8,712 nt of DNA from Porticoccaceae bacterium UBA2002 (GCA_002334915.1 DDCQ01000020.1:32845-41556); one strand, 5' to 3'; positions 1 through 7,130 are shown, counted from the stretch's first letter. Notes: a model not told the origin generated them from the sequence alone. Program-made: numbers and translations.

Positions 1-768
1 CACCGTAGGGTAAATTACCTCATCCATGATGCGTTGATAGATTATCCTGTCCACCACCGGCGCTGGCGAATAGGCACCCATGCCCCCGGTATTGGGGCCG
101 GTGTCCCCATTGGCTGCGCGTTTATGATCCTGGCTGGTAGCCATGGGTAGCACATTGGTGCCATCCACCATCACAATAAAGCTGGCTTCTTCGCCGTCGA
201 GAAATTCCTCAATAACCACCCGGTGACCAGCCTCTCCAAAGGCATTGCCCGCCAGCATATCTCGAACCGCATCCTCCGCCTCGGTCATAGACATAGCCAC
301 AATAACGCCTTTGCCTGCAGCCAGACCATCTGCTTTGATAACAATAGGTGCGCCCACTTTATGTAGGTAGGTAAGGGCCTGATCCAAATCAGTAAAATTG
401 CCATAGCTGGCCGTTGGAATCTGATGGCGTTCAAGAAAGTCTTTGGTAAAGGCTTTCGAGCCCTCAAGTTGAGCTGCACCTTTGCCGGGGCCAAAAATAG
501 GCAGATCACGAGCCTGAAAAAAATCCACAATGCCATCTACCAGCGGTTGCTCCGGCCCTACGATAGTAAGGCCAACCCCATTGGCGGTAGCAAAGTCTGC
601 CAGCCCTTGAAAGTCATTTACCCGGAGGTCAATATTCTCGATATTGGCTTCCCCGGCAGTGCCCGCATTGCCGGGAGCAACAAATACTTTTTTTACATCT
701 GCGCTCTGGGCAGCCTTCCATGCAAGAGCGTGCTCGCGCCCACCAGAGCCAATAACCAGTACATTCAT
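1..768 (-). CDS. purD: Phosphoribosylamine-glycine ligase (GARS), N-terminal 256 residues; gene runs off the left edge
   Basis: This cytoplasmic enzyme joins glycine to 5-phosphoribosylamine with ATP, the second step of de novo purine synthesis. The visible 256 residues are the N-terminal part of a protein of about 430 residues and match my recollection of E. coli PurD closely without gaps. They include VIGSGGREHAL (5-15) of the N-domain, GPEQPLVDG (71-79), the ATP-grasp segment IKADGLAAGKGV (144-155), EEFLDGEEAS (187-196) and the SQDHKR...DTGPNTGGMG block (212-231). I chose ATG at 768 because it gives MNVLVIG as in the family. An in-frame ATG at 777 would add only three residues. The Shine-Dalgarno is weak (GGAATGGG just upstream). 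In relatives purD directly follows purH; here a photolyase gene on the other strand separates them, so purD must have its own promoter. The frame is open to base 1, so nothing suggests a broken gene. Confidence 0.97.
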   Translation of the reverse strand, partial: MNVLVIGSGGREHALAWKAAQSADVKKVFVAPGNAGTAGEANIENIDLRVNDFQGLADFATANGVGLTIVGPEQPLVDGIVDFFQARDLPIFGPGKGAAQLEGSKAFTKDFLERHQIPTASYGNFTDLDQALTYLHKVGAPIVIKADGLAAGKGVIVAMSMTEAEDAVRDMLAGNAFGEAGHRVVIEEFLDGEEASFIVMVDGTNVLPMATSQDHKRAANGDTGPNTGGMGAYSPAPVVDRIIYQRIMDEVIYPTV

Positions 769-788
769 CAAACCCATTCCAACTGTCA

Positions 789-803
789 AATCGAGCCTCG
801 ATT
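789..803. repeat. Perfect 15-bp palindrome (7-bp arms, 1-bp centre) at the purD promoter
   Basis: AATCGAG-C-CTCGATT is a perfect inverted repeat centred on 796. It overlaps the downstream half of the predicted purD -10 element and the expected transcription start, which is where a repressor operator would block initiation. By chance a perfect 7-bp-arm repeat at this spacing would turn up about once in 16,000 positions, so finding one in this 152-bp gap is notable. It does not resemble the E. coli PurR box as I know it. A small RNA hairpin is an alternative if transcription starts further upstream. Confidence 0.5.
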
Positions 804-806
804 GTA
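801..806 (-). promoter_or_regulatory. Predicted extended -10 promoter element for purD
   Basis: On the minus strand the sequence TGCTACAAT gives a 5/6 match to TATAAT preceded by the extended -10 TG motif. No good -35 hexamer lies 16-18 bp upstream, which is tolerable for an extended -10 promoter. Transcription would start near 794, leaving a leader of about 26 nt before the purD ATG. A second TACAAT (850-845) lies further upstream without a clear -35. purD cannot be read from purH because the photolyase gene intervenes on the other strand, so a promoter here is expected. Its exact position is inference. Confidence 0.4.
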
Positions 807-825
807 GCAGACTGCAGTAAATAGG

Positions 826-859
826 TGTTTAGGCAGGCACCAATATTGTAGTCTAAACA
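826..859. repeat. Inverted repeat TGTTTAG/CTAAACA separated by 20 bp
   Basis: TGTTTAG at 826-832 is exactly complementary to CTAAACA at 853-859 in the divergent region between purD and the photolyase gene. The arms could be half-sites of an operator, but 7-bp arms at free spacing in a region this size are expected roughly once by chance. No regulator is recognised. Confidence 0.2.
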
Positions 860-906
860 TCTAAAAAAAAACCTGTGCCGTACTTTAATCAGTAACAACA
901 ATAATC

Positions 907-923
907 AAAGGGCTGCCACTATC
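907..923 (+). promoter_or_regulatory. Candidate ribosome binding site and non-canonical ATC start of the photolyase gene
   Basis: AAAGGG at 907-912 lies 8 nt before the in-frame ATC at 921, ideal Shine-Dalgarno geometry. Translation from there would give M(I)[15 protein letters not shown], a plausible short N-terminal lead into the conserved first strand. A rival is AAGG at 937-940, 7 nt before ATT at 948. No ATG, GTG or TTG exists in this frame between the upstream stop at 849-851 and 1068. ATC starts are very weak in known bacteria, so a mutated or misread ATG at 921 is a real possibility. Confidence 0.4.
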
Positions 924-2366
924 TCTGACTCTGACCAAGGTCCCACCATTGTCTGGTTTCGCCAGGACCTGCGGCTTGCCGACAATCCCGCGTTATGCGC
1001 AGCCTGTGACAGGGGCGAGATTATTCCTGTATATATTCTCGATGACAATAACTCTGCCGAATGGGCTATGGGTGGCGCCAGTCGCTGGTGGCTGCATCAG
1101 GCCCTTGAGTCTTTAAACCATTCATTGCAGGACAAACTCAATATTTTTCAGGGCGATCCGCTGACAATTTTAACTACGCTGATAGAGGAGACCTCGGCCT
1201 CCTCTATTGTGTGGAACCGCTGCTATGAACCCTGGCGTATAGCCCGCGATAGCAAGATTAAAACTGCTCTTAAGGATCAGGGTATAGAGGTTGATAGTTA
1301 TAATGGCTCACTGCTCTGGGAACCCTGGCAGGTGCTTAAAAAAGACCAGACTCCCTACAAGGTCTTTACTCCCTATTATCGCCGTGGATGTCTCTCTAAA
1401 ACGCCTCCCAGAAAGCCCTTAGGGATCCCGGGCAATATCAGATCCCAAGCGGTCTCTCAGAGCGCCCTGACACTGGATAAGCTGCAGTTACTGCCGAGTA
1501 TCCCATGGGATACGGAGATGCGGGCACGCTGGGATATCAGTGAGACAGCAGCCCAGGATCGGCTAGATGAATTTGTGATAGATGAGCTAGAGGATTACCG
1601 GGAAGGTCGCAACTTCCCGAACAAAGCCAATGTGTCGCGCCTGTCCGCCTATCTGCATTTTGGTCAGATATCCACCAACACTGCCTGGCACCGCGCGTCA
1701 GATGCAGCGGCGCTGATCGACAATGAATCCAGCATAGATACATTTTTAAGTGAACTGGGATGGCGAGAGTTCTCCCATTATTTGCTCTATCACTTTCCTC
1801 AGTTGCCGAGTGACAACCTTCAGCAGCGCTTTAATATCTTTCCCTGGGCTGAAAATACTGATGCAGATCTCAGGGCTTGGCAGCAGGGTCGCACGGGCTA
1901 TCCATTAGTTGATGCAGGTATGCGTGAGCTCTACACCACCGGCTATATGCACAACCGCGTGCGTATGGTGGTGGGCTCATTTCTGGTTAAGAATTTGCTT
2001 ATCCACTGGCATCGGGGCGAGGAATGGTTTTGGGACTGTCTTGTAGATGCGGACTTAGCGGCCAATAGTGCCAGCTGGCAGTGGATCGCTGGATGTGGTG
2101 CCGATGCGGCACCTTTCTTTAGGATTTTTAATCCGGTTACCCAGAGTGAAAAGTTCGATAAGCAGGGGGACTATATTCGACGCTATGTGCCTGAGTTGGC
2201 AGATATGCCAGCCAAGTATATCCATGCGCCCTGGCTGGCTCCGGCGGAGGTTCTAGCCGCAGCCGGAGTAGAGGTTGGTGCTAACTATCCAGCGCCGGTT
2301 GTAGATATCAAAGAATCCAGAGAGCGGGCACTGGCCGCCTTTGCGCTAACCAAAAATATTACTTAG
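921..2366 (+). CDS. phrB: Deoxyribodipyrimidine photolyase (class I CPD photolyase, FAD-dependent); start codon unusual
   Basis: The enzyme repairs UV-induced pyrimidine dimers using blue light and reduced FAD. From 921 the product is 481 residues, against 472 in E. coli. The N-terminal antenna domain opens with [13 protein letters not shown]. The FAD domain has VSRLS (238-242), the dimer-contacting region ELGWREF with Trp281 (E. coli W277), MHNRVRM (343-349), and [10 protein letters not shown] with Asn382 (E. coli N378). The electron-transfer Trp triad is intact: W386, W363 and W309. At the place of the E. coli antenna-folate ligands N108/E109 the residues are Trp105/Arg106, so the antenna pigment is uncertain. 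The first ATG in frame (1068) would remove 49 residues including the whole first conserved strand, so I reject it; 921 is a best guess. A -10-like TTTAAT (884-889) has no clear -35. The stop overlaps the purH stop by 4 nt, tail to tail. Confidence 0.9.
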   Translation: MSDSDQGPTIVWFRQDLRLADNPALCAACDRGEIIPVYILDDNNSAEWAMGGASRWWLHQALESLNHSLQDKLNIFQGDPLTILTTLIEETSASSIVWNRCYEPWRIARDSKIKTALKDQGIEVDSYNGSLLWEPWQVLKKDQTPYKVFTPYYRRGCLSKTPPRKPLGIPGNIRSQAVSQSALTLDKLQLLPSIPWDTEMRARWDISETAAQDRLDEFVIDELEDYREGRNFPNKANVSRLSAYLHFGQISTNTAWHRASDAAALIDNESSIDTFLSELGWREFSHYLLYHFPQLPSDNLQQRFNIFPWAENTDADLRAWQQGRTGYPLVDAGMRELYTTGYMHNRVRMVVGSFLVKNLLIHWHRGEEWFWDCLVDADLAANSASWQWIAGCGADAAPFFRIFNPVTQSEKFDKQGDYIRRYVPELADMPAKYIHAPWLAPAEVLAAAGVEVGANYPAPVVDIKESRERALAAFALTKNIT

Positions 2367-3937
2367 TGCCTAAAGTGGCGCATGCCGGTAAACACCATGG
2401 CCATGCCATGTTCATTGGCTGCGGCAATTACTTCATCATCGCGCATTGAACCGCCGGGCTGGATAATGCAGCTGATACCAGCTTCGCCAGCATTGTCTAT
2501 GCCATCGCGGAAAGGGAAGAATGCATCTGATGCCATCACAGCGCCGGCAACTTCCAACCCTGCATGCTCAGCTTTAATGCCGGCAATACGGGCCGAGTTG
2601 ATACGGCTCATCTGTCCAGCGCCGACACCTACAGTCTGGTTGTTCCTGGCATAGATAATGGCATTGGACTTCACCATTTTGGCAACTTTCCAGGCAAACA
2701 TCATATCGTCCATTTCGGCATCTGAAGGCTGACGATCGGTGACTACTTTTAGATCCTGCGCTGTGACCATGCCATTGTCGCGGTCCTGAATAAGCAGCCC
2801 GCCATTGACGCGCTTGTAGTCAAAGTCCTGAGGACGCTCAGTTCCCCAGGCACCACATTCCAGCAGACGCACATTTTTCTTGGCCGCCACAGCGGCAACG
2901 GCCTCTGCAGATACAGAGGGAGCAATAATTACTTCCACAAACTGCTTTTCGCAGATTTTCTCTGCGGTGGCTGCGTCCAGTTCACGGTTGAAAGCAATAA
3001 TACCACCAAACGCTGATTCCGGATCTGTGGCAAAAGCCAGGTCGTAAGCCAAATTGATATCAACCGCCACAGCAACACCGCAGGGGTTAGCATGCTTGAC
3101 GATAACGCAGGCTGGCTGATCAAATTGTTTAACACATTCTAAGGCTGCGTCGGTATCGGCAATATTATTAAAGGATAATTCCTTACCCTGTAACTGAACT
3201 GCAGTTGCCACGCTGGCTTCTGTTGGATTGGCTTCAGTATAAAAAGCCGCCTTTTGATGGGGGTTTTCGCCGTAGCGCATTTCCTGAGTTTTAAAATACT
3301 GCACGTTAAAAGTATCAGAGAAATCGCGCTTTTCATTGGCGATATTTCTGGCGCCGAAATGGTTGGCAATCATCCCGTCATACCCAGCAGTGTGCTCAAA
3401 AGCCTTGACCATTAACTGGTACCTGGTGCTGTAGTCCAGCTGACCATTATTGGCTTGCATTTCCTCAACCACGGTTTTGTAATCGCCGGCATTCACTACT
3501 ATGGCAACGTCTTTGTGATTTTTGGCCGCAGAGCGAACCATGGTTGGACCACCAATATCAATATTTTCAATCGCCGTGGGCAAGTCGCAGCTGGGGTCGG
3601 CAACCGTAGCTGCAAAGGGGTATAAATTAACCACGACCATATCAATAGGCTTGATATCATGCTCGGCCATTACATTATCATCTTTGCCGCGACGGCCCAG
3701 AATGCCGCCATGTACTTTCGGATGCAGTGTTTTTACACGGCCATCCATCATTTCTGGAAAGCCGGTGTAGTCAGACACCTCAGTTACCGCAATTGAATTT
3801 TCCCTCAGCAGACGAAAGGTGCCTCCAGTGGAGAGTATTTCTACGCCCTGTTCGGTAAGTGCCTGGGCAAAATCAACGATGCCAGTTTTATCAGAAACAC
3901 TGATCAGTGCGCGGGAAATTGTTCGTAAGTCGCTCAT
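2363..3937 (-). CDS. purH: Bifunctional AICAR transformylase / IMP cyclohydrolase
   Basis: PurH performs the last two steps of de novo IMP synthesis: formylation of AICAR with 10-formyl-tetrahydrofolate, then ring closure. The 524 residues match the usual length (E. coli 529). The N-terminal MGS-like cyclohydrolase domain (about 1-200) shows ISVSDKTGI (12-20), ILSTGGT (34-40) and [16 protein letters not shown] (65-80). The transformylase domain carries [11 protein letters not shown] (220-230) and the catalytic Lys281-His282 pair in VKHANPCGV. The ATG is preceded by GAGGA with a short 4-nt spacer. The gene lies 58 bp after fis with no terminator-like hairpin between them, so it is probably cotranscribed from the dusB promoter. 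Its stop codon shares 4 nt with the end of the opposing photolyase gene, leaving no room for a dedicated terminator outside coding sequence. Confidence 0.98.
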   Translation of the reverse strand: MSDLRTISRALISVSDKTGIVDFAQALTEQGVEILSTGGTFRLLRENSIAVTEVSDYTGFPEMMDGRVKTLHPKVHGGILGRRGKDDNVMAEHDIKPIDMVVVNLYPFAATVADPSCDLPTAIENIDIGGPTMVRSAAKNHKDVAIVVNAGDYKTVVEEMQANNGQLDYSTRYQLMVKAFEHTAGYDGMIANHFGARNIANEKRDFSDTFNVQYFKTQEMRYGENPHQKAAFYTEANPTEASVATAVQLQGKELSFNNIADTDAALECVKQFDQPACVIVKHANPCGVAVAVDINLAYDLAFATDPESAFGGIIAFNRELDAATAEKICEKQFVEVIIAPSVSAEAVAAVAAKKNVRLLECGAWGTERPQDFDYKRVNGGLLIQDRDNGMVTAQDLKVVTDRQPSDAEMDDMMFAWKVAKMVKSNAIIYARNNQTVGVGAGQMSRINSARIAGIKAEHAGLEVAGAVMASDAFFPFRDGIDNAGEAGISCIIQPGGSMRDDEVIAAANEHGMAMVFTGMRHFRH

Positions 3938-3995
3938 GGAGTCCTCGGTTTAAAAAGCTGATGATTCAAAGGGTGCGGTAGATGATTAGTAACTG
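3938..3995 (-). other. fis-purH intergenic gap without visible signals except the purH ribosome binding site
   Basis: This 58-bp spacer holds the purH Shine-Dalgarno (GAGGA at 3946-3942) and a T5 tract. I see no stable hairpin and no convincing promoter. This supports read-through from fis into purH. Confidence 0.5.
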
Positions 3996-4292
3996 TTACA
4001 GAAGGTCATACTGTTTTAATTTTTTGCGCAGAGTGCCGCGATTTAGGCCGAGAATCTCGGCGGTGCGGCTTTGATTCTGGCGCGTGTAATTCATGGCTGC
4101 ACTGAGTAGCGGGGGCTCAACTTCGGCCATCACCAGCTCGTAGAGATCTTTGGTGTCCTGGCCATCCAGGTCAGCAAAGTAGCGTTTCATGGCTTCGGCC
4201 ACACTGTACCTGAGAGACTGGCTGCTATGGCTTTCGCTGGTTGCAGAGCTGTCTTCTGCCTGGATGTTTTGTGTCTCTGATGCAGAACTCAT
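3996..4292 (-). CDS. fis: Nucleoid-associated DNA-bending regulator Fis
   Basis: Fis is a homodimeric DNA-bending protein abundant in fast growth; it activates stable-RNA promoters, shapes the nucleoid and represses its own promoter in E. coli. The 98 residues equal the E. coli length. The dimer core (about 27-72) contains YFADLDGQD and [15 protein letters not shown]. The C-terminal helix-turn-helix (about 74-95) has [20 protein letters not shown], with Arg85, Thr87, Arg89, Lys90 and Lys91 at the DNA-contacting positions. The ending LKQYDLL is the Pseudomonas-type form. The first 26 residues are Ser/Thr/Glu-rich and do not resemble the E. coli N-terminal arm that activates the Hin invertase, so that activity is not implied. 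Its ATG overlaps the dusB stop (ATGA), which suggests coupled translation, as in the known dusB-fis pair. Confidence 0.97.
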   Translation of the reverse strand: MSSASETQNIQAEDSSATSESHSSQSLRYSVAEAMKRYFADLDGQDTKDLYELVMAEVEPPLLSAAMNYTRQNQSRTAEILGLNRGTLRKKLKQYDLL

Positions 4293-5275
4293 GCGGCCTG
4301 TTCCTGGTTCACTGGATTATTAAAAAATTGCTGGAGAAATTGCTGCTGCTCAACCCTGCTTTCAAGCTTATTAAAGTGCTGGGTAAACTCTTTACCGCCC
4401 ACTAGCTCGCTGCTGTACCAACCAATATGTTTTCTGGAAATGCGCACGCCACCCACTTCGCCGTAAAATTTATGCAGCGCCGTTAAATGGCGCGCCATCA
4501 TTTGGCCCAGCTCATAAAAGCTCGGGGGTGCCAGGCATTCGCCATTTTCGAGATACTGATTAATCTGTGAAAAAATCCACGGGTTACCCTGGGCGCCGCG
4601 ACCAATCATAACTGCCGCAGCGCCTGTGTGCTCGAGTACGGCCACGGCCTTTTCCGGACTGGTAATATCGCCATTGGCCATAACTGGTATAGAGATGGCC
4701 TCTGCCACTGCGGCGATGGTGTCGTATTCGACCTCGCCCACAAAGCGGCAGGCACGGGTGCGGCCATGGACGGCAAGAGCTGCAATACCAGCTTCTTCGG
4801 CAATTTTTGCAATGCTCACGGCATTGCGGTTTTGGCGGTCCCAGCCGGTGCGAATCTTTAGTGTGACAGGTACATCAACGGCGTCGACCACCGCATGCAA
4901 AATACTGGAGACTAACTGTGGGTCCTGCAATAGGGCCGACCCCGCTGCGCGTTTACAGACTTTTTTTGCCGGGCAGCCCATATTGATATCGATAATCTCA
5001 GCGCCCTGAGCAACATTAAACTGCGCCGCTGTAGCCATCATCTGCGAATCATATCCAGCAATCTGTACTGATCTTGGTGCCGGCTCATCGCCAAACTGAA
5101 TACGCAGGCGTGACTTTCTGGTGTCCCAGGTGCTGGGATCGGCGGCCACCATCTCGGAGACAACCAGCCCCGCACCCATTTCCCGACACAGCCGACGGAA
5201 AGGCAAATCAGTTACGCCAGCCATAGGGGCCAGTATGGTTTTGCGGTCAATCTGGTAGGGGCCAATATTAAACAC
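4289..5275 (-). CDS. dusB: tRNA-dihydrouridine synthase B
   Basis: DusB is an FMN/NADPH enzyme that reduces a uridine to dihydrouridine in the D-loop of tRNAs. The 328 residues compare with 321 in E. coli. The TIM-barrel domain shows [13 protein letters not shown] (15-27), [10 protein letters not shown] with catalytic Cys101, TLKIRTGW (138-145, FMN-contacting Lys140), VHGRTR (169-174), NGDI (201-204) and [11 protein letters not shown] (223-233). The helical tRNA-binding domain follows, with [10 protein letters not shown] (278-287). The start is GTG at 5275, giving MFNIGPYQI as in the family, with GGA 6 nt upstream. It is the first gene of a likely dusB-fis-purH operon and its TGA overlaps the fis ATG. 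The C-terminal tail from about 309 is Gln-rich. Confidence 0.97.
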   Translation of the reverse strand: MFNIGPYQIDRKTILAPMAGVTDLPFRRLCREMGAGLVVSEMVAADPSTWDTRKSRLRIQFGDEPAPRSVQIAGYDSQMMATAAQFNVAQGAEIIDINMGCPAKKVCKRAAGSALLQDPQLVSSILHAVVDAVDVPVTLKIRTGWDRQNRNAVSIAKIAEEAGIAALAVHGRTRACRFVGEVEYDTIAAVAEAISIPVMANGDITSPEKAVAVLEHTGAAAVMIGRGAQGNPWIFSQINQYLENGECLAPPSFYELGQMMARHLTALHKFYGEVGGVRISRKHIGWYSSELVGGKEFTQHFNKLESRVEQQQFLQQFFNNPVNQEQAA

Positions 5276-5310
5276 AGCAAGTCCAGAGATCAGAGAAAAA
5301 TCGGGAGGCC

Positions 5311-5339
5311 ATTCTACCCTGTGCCCAACTGATTAAAAA
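5311..5339 (-). promoter_or_regulatory. Predicted sigma-70 promoter for dusB-fis-purH
   Basis: On the minus strand TAGAAT (5316-5311, 5/6 match) follows a weak TTTTTA -35 (5339-5334) with a 17-bp spacer. The start would be near 5304, with a leader of about 29 nt before the dusB GTG. Just after the -10 comes GGCCTCCC, a GC-rich discriminator of the kind found at stringently controlled promoters, including fis of E. coli. AT-rich sequence upstream (about 5346-5368) could act as an UP element. This is prediction from pattern only. Confidence 0.45.
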
Positions 5340-5345
5340 GTGATC
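5331..5345. promoter_or_regulatory. Fis-type binding motif overlapping the dusB-fis -35 region
   Basis: GATTAAAAAGTGATC satisfies the degenerate 15-bp Fis core rule: G at the first and C at the last position, pyrimidine-purine steps at both flanks, and an A-rich centre. It covers the predicted -35 hexamer, a suitable place for the autorepression known at the E. coli dusB-fis promoter. The motif is loose: about 0.3 matches are expected by chance in a 164-bp gap, so this is suggestive only. Confidence 0.35.
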
Positions 5346-5376
5346 AATTAAAAAAAACGATATTTTTGCACTGATG

Positions 5377-5405
5377 CTGTAAATAGATAGCCCTAAACCT
5401 ATAAT
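5377..5405 (+). promoter_or_regulatory. Predicted sigma-70 promoter for xdhC-mocA
   Basis: A perfect TATAAT lies at 5400-5405. The best -35 at 17 bp is CTGTAA (5377-5382), only 3/6. Transcription would start near 5412, giving a leader of about 28 nt. There is no clear Shine-Dalgarno before the ATG at 5440, so translation of the first gene may be weak or depend on another feature. Confidence 0.45.
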
Positions 5406-5439
5406 AAACTTTCAACAACAGAATAATTAGTCGCTGCCT

Positions 5440-6513
5440 ATGATATCCAATAATGATTTCCCCCGGCTTTTAAGGCTATGGTCTACCGATCGGCATACAG
5501 AGAGCTGGGTATTGGGTACGGTCTATAAAACCACCGGGCCCTGTTATCGAAAGGCTGGGGCCTTTATGCTATTTAATAGTCTGGGCCAGCAGTTTGGTCT
5601 GTTAAGCGGCGGCTGTTTGGAGTCCGATATTCAGCGCTATGCAAAAGAGGTGATGGCCAGCGGCCAGCCAACGACCATCTGTTACGACGGCTCCGATGAG
5701 GATGATATTTCATTTCAGTTTGGCATAGGCTGTGGCGGCACAGTCTATATTCTGTTGCAGCCTATAACAGAGCAAAACAGCTATCTTCAGCTGGAAGCTC
5801 TGGCTGAAAGCCTGGCCCGCCGAGAGTCCAGCATCTATTTACAGAAAGTTATGGGTGATAGCGCCGAGGCTCAATTGCTCACCGAGGCGGATCAAAACAA
5901 CAGCCAGTACCTTCAGATTACCGCGCAATTGGGGAGTTCAAAAGCCAAGCTATTGATGTTGGAGACCGGTGCTGGTCGCCATGAATATTTAGCGACCAGA
6001 ATTACTCCGCCAATCCATCTGCTGGTTGTTGGGGGTGGCGTGGATGCCAGACCATTGGTCGGCATGGCCAGTATTTTGGGTTGGGAGGTCTCTGTCTGTG
6101 ACCCTCGCCCCGCCAATGCCCGGCGGGAACACTTTATGAGCGTCGATAATATTCTCGACTGCCCTGTGTCAAAACTACCTGAACACTGGCTTTTTGACAC
6201 CTTCGATGCCGCTATTCTGATGAGCCATAATTTGCAGATGGATGCTCAGGCGCTGAGTGTTCTGCAGGGTTCTCGCGCAGACTACCTGGCGCTGCTGGGT
6301 CCGCAATCGCGCAGGGCCTCGGTAATAGAACTAGCTGGTATGCAGGATTCAGAACTGCGCATTCCGGTGGCCGGGCCGGCGGGAATTAATCTTGGCGGTG
6401 AATTGCCAGAATCTCTGGCGCTGTCAATCTTGTCCCAGTGTCATGCCGTTCTGCACAGTGCAGATGCACAGCCGCTATATCAGTTGTCTCCAGCACTGGA
6501 ACAATCTCAGTGA
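5440..6513 (+). CDS. xdhC: XdhC/CoxI-family molybdenum-hydroxylase maturation factor
   Basis: Proteins of this family bind molybdenum cofactor, aid its sulfuration and deliver it to xanthine dehydrogenase or related Mo-hydroxylases. The 357 residues show both expected domains. The N-terminal XdhC_CoxI domain has GPCYRKAGAFM (33-43), GLLSGGCLESDI with Cys59, and FGIGCGGTVYILL with Cys98. The C-terminal Rossmann domain has LLVVGGGVDARPLVGMASILGW (194-215) followed by VCDPRPA (219-225), then ILMSHNLQMDAQAL (259-272) and IPVAGPAGINLGGELPESLALSI (308-330). No signal peptide or membrane segment is seen. It is transcribed away from dusB, and its stop overlaps the GTG of the downstream mocA-like gene (GTGA), so the two are probably coupled. 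No Mo-hydroxylase structural gene is in the window. Assignment to the family is firm; the client enzyme (xanthine, aldehyde or CO dehydrogenase type) is unknown. Confidence 0.92.
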   Translation: MISNNDFPRLLRLWSTDRHTESWVLGTVYKTTGPCYRKAGAFMLFNSLGQQFGLLSGGCLESDIQRYAKEVMASGQPTTICYDGSDEDDISFQFGIGCGGTVYILLQPITEQNSYLQLEALAESLARRESSIYLQKVMGDSAEAQLLTEADQNNSQYLQITAQLGSSKAKLLMLETGAGRHEYLATRITPPIHLLVVGGGVDARPLVGMASILGWEVSVCDPRPANARREHFMSVDNILDCPVSKLPEHWLFDTFDAAILMSHNLQMDAQALSVLQGSRADYLALLGPQSRRASVIELAGMQDSELRIPVAGPAGINLGGELPESLALSILSQCHAVLHSADAQPLYQLSPALEQSQ

Positions 6514-7130
6514 GAGCCAATATAGGCGCAGTTATTCTGGCGGCCGGCAGAGGCTCAAGGTTTGCCAACTCTGGCGGCGATGGCCCCAAGCAACTAGTGT
6601 CTATCGACGGCTTGCCCATGCTGCAACAGGTGATAAACCAGGCCAATACATTATTGCCGGGCAGGGTGCACAGCCTATTGGGCAGTGACTGGCAGGCTAT
6701 AGAGCAACAGGTTGTCGGCTCTGAGGTAATTATTAATCCGCATTGGCAGCGTGGACTAGGCAACTCTATTGCCTGTGCTGTAAAGCATCTGTCTGCAGCC
6801 CCGGCGGCCTATGAGGGTCTATTGGTGATGCTTGGCGACCAGCCAGTCTTAAACAGCAGCGGGCTGGCGGAAATGCTGGATTTATTTGATGGTGACAGAG
6901 CAGTCTGCGCCTCCTATGCCGGTCATGCGGGAGTGCCGGCACTATTCCCCCGCGCACTGTTTGCCAATTTAATAGCTCTGGATGGAGATACTGGTGCCAG
7001 GGTTATGTTGCAATCACTCACAGCTAAAATCACAGTTCCTATGCCCGAAGCGGCTGTAGATATAGATACTGTTGAGGATGTTAATAGGCTACGACAGGCG
7101 GCTGCTCAGTCAGGCAAATTTTCTGGCTGA
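6510..7130 (+). CDS. mocA: MocA-like nucleotidyltransferase (probable molybdenum cofactor cytidylyltransferase)
   Basis: MocA transfers CMP from CTP to molybdopterin, making the dinucleotide cofactor used by some Mo-hydroxylases. The 206 residues have the nucleotidyltransferase fold signature: AVILAAGRGSRF (7-18) with Lys27 in GPKQL, NPHWQRGLGNSI (76-87), LVMLGDQP (105-112), GVPALFPRALF (141-151), GDTGARVML (159-167) and the metal-binding-type VDIDTVEDV (183-191). I chose GTG at 6510 because it overlaps the xdhC stop and leads straight into the first strand; GGA lies about 10 nt upstream. The in-frame ATG at 6438 would add 24 unrelated residues from within xdhC. Pairing with xdhC supports the cofactor role over other NTP transferases, but substrate choice (CTP or GTP) cannot be read here. 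The last 21 nt overlap the end of prmA, tail to tail. Confidence 0.85.
   Translation: MRANIGAVILAAGRGSRFANSGGDGPKQLVSIDGLPMLQQVINQANTLLPGRVHSLLGSDWQAIEQQVVGSEVIINPHWQRGLGNSIACAVKHLSAAPAAYEGLLVMLGDQPVLNSSGLAEMLDLFDGDRAVCASYAGHAGVPALFPRALFANLIALDGDTGARVMLQSLTAKITVPMPEAAVDIDTVEDVNRLRQAAAQSGKFSG

Noticed and set aside
424..807. 127-residue plus-strand reading frame opposite purD
   Set aside because: It lies antisense to well-conserved PurD codons, has no recognisable domain, and is a shadow frame.
863..871. A9/T9 tract as an intrinsic terminator
   Set aside because: No stem-loop precedes it on either strand, and it lies upstream of both divergent genes.
629..901. 90-residue minus-strand reading frame across the purD start and its promoter gap
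   Set aside because: It overlaps purD in another frame and is Cys/Arg-rich with no family likeness; the purD frame explains this region.
1068..1070. ATG at 1068 as the photolyase start
   Set aside because: It would delete the universally conserved [10 protein letters not shown] strand, which is encoded in frame just upstream.
4626..5009. 127-residue plus-strand reading frame opposite dusB
   Set aside because: It is antisense to the conserved catalytic region of DusB, and its low-complexity Ala/Ser/Thr composition is typical of a shadow.
5341..5346. TGATCA as an operator of its own
   Set aside because: A 6-bp palindrome is too short to mean anything alone; part of it falls in the Fis-like motif already listed.
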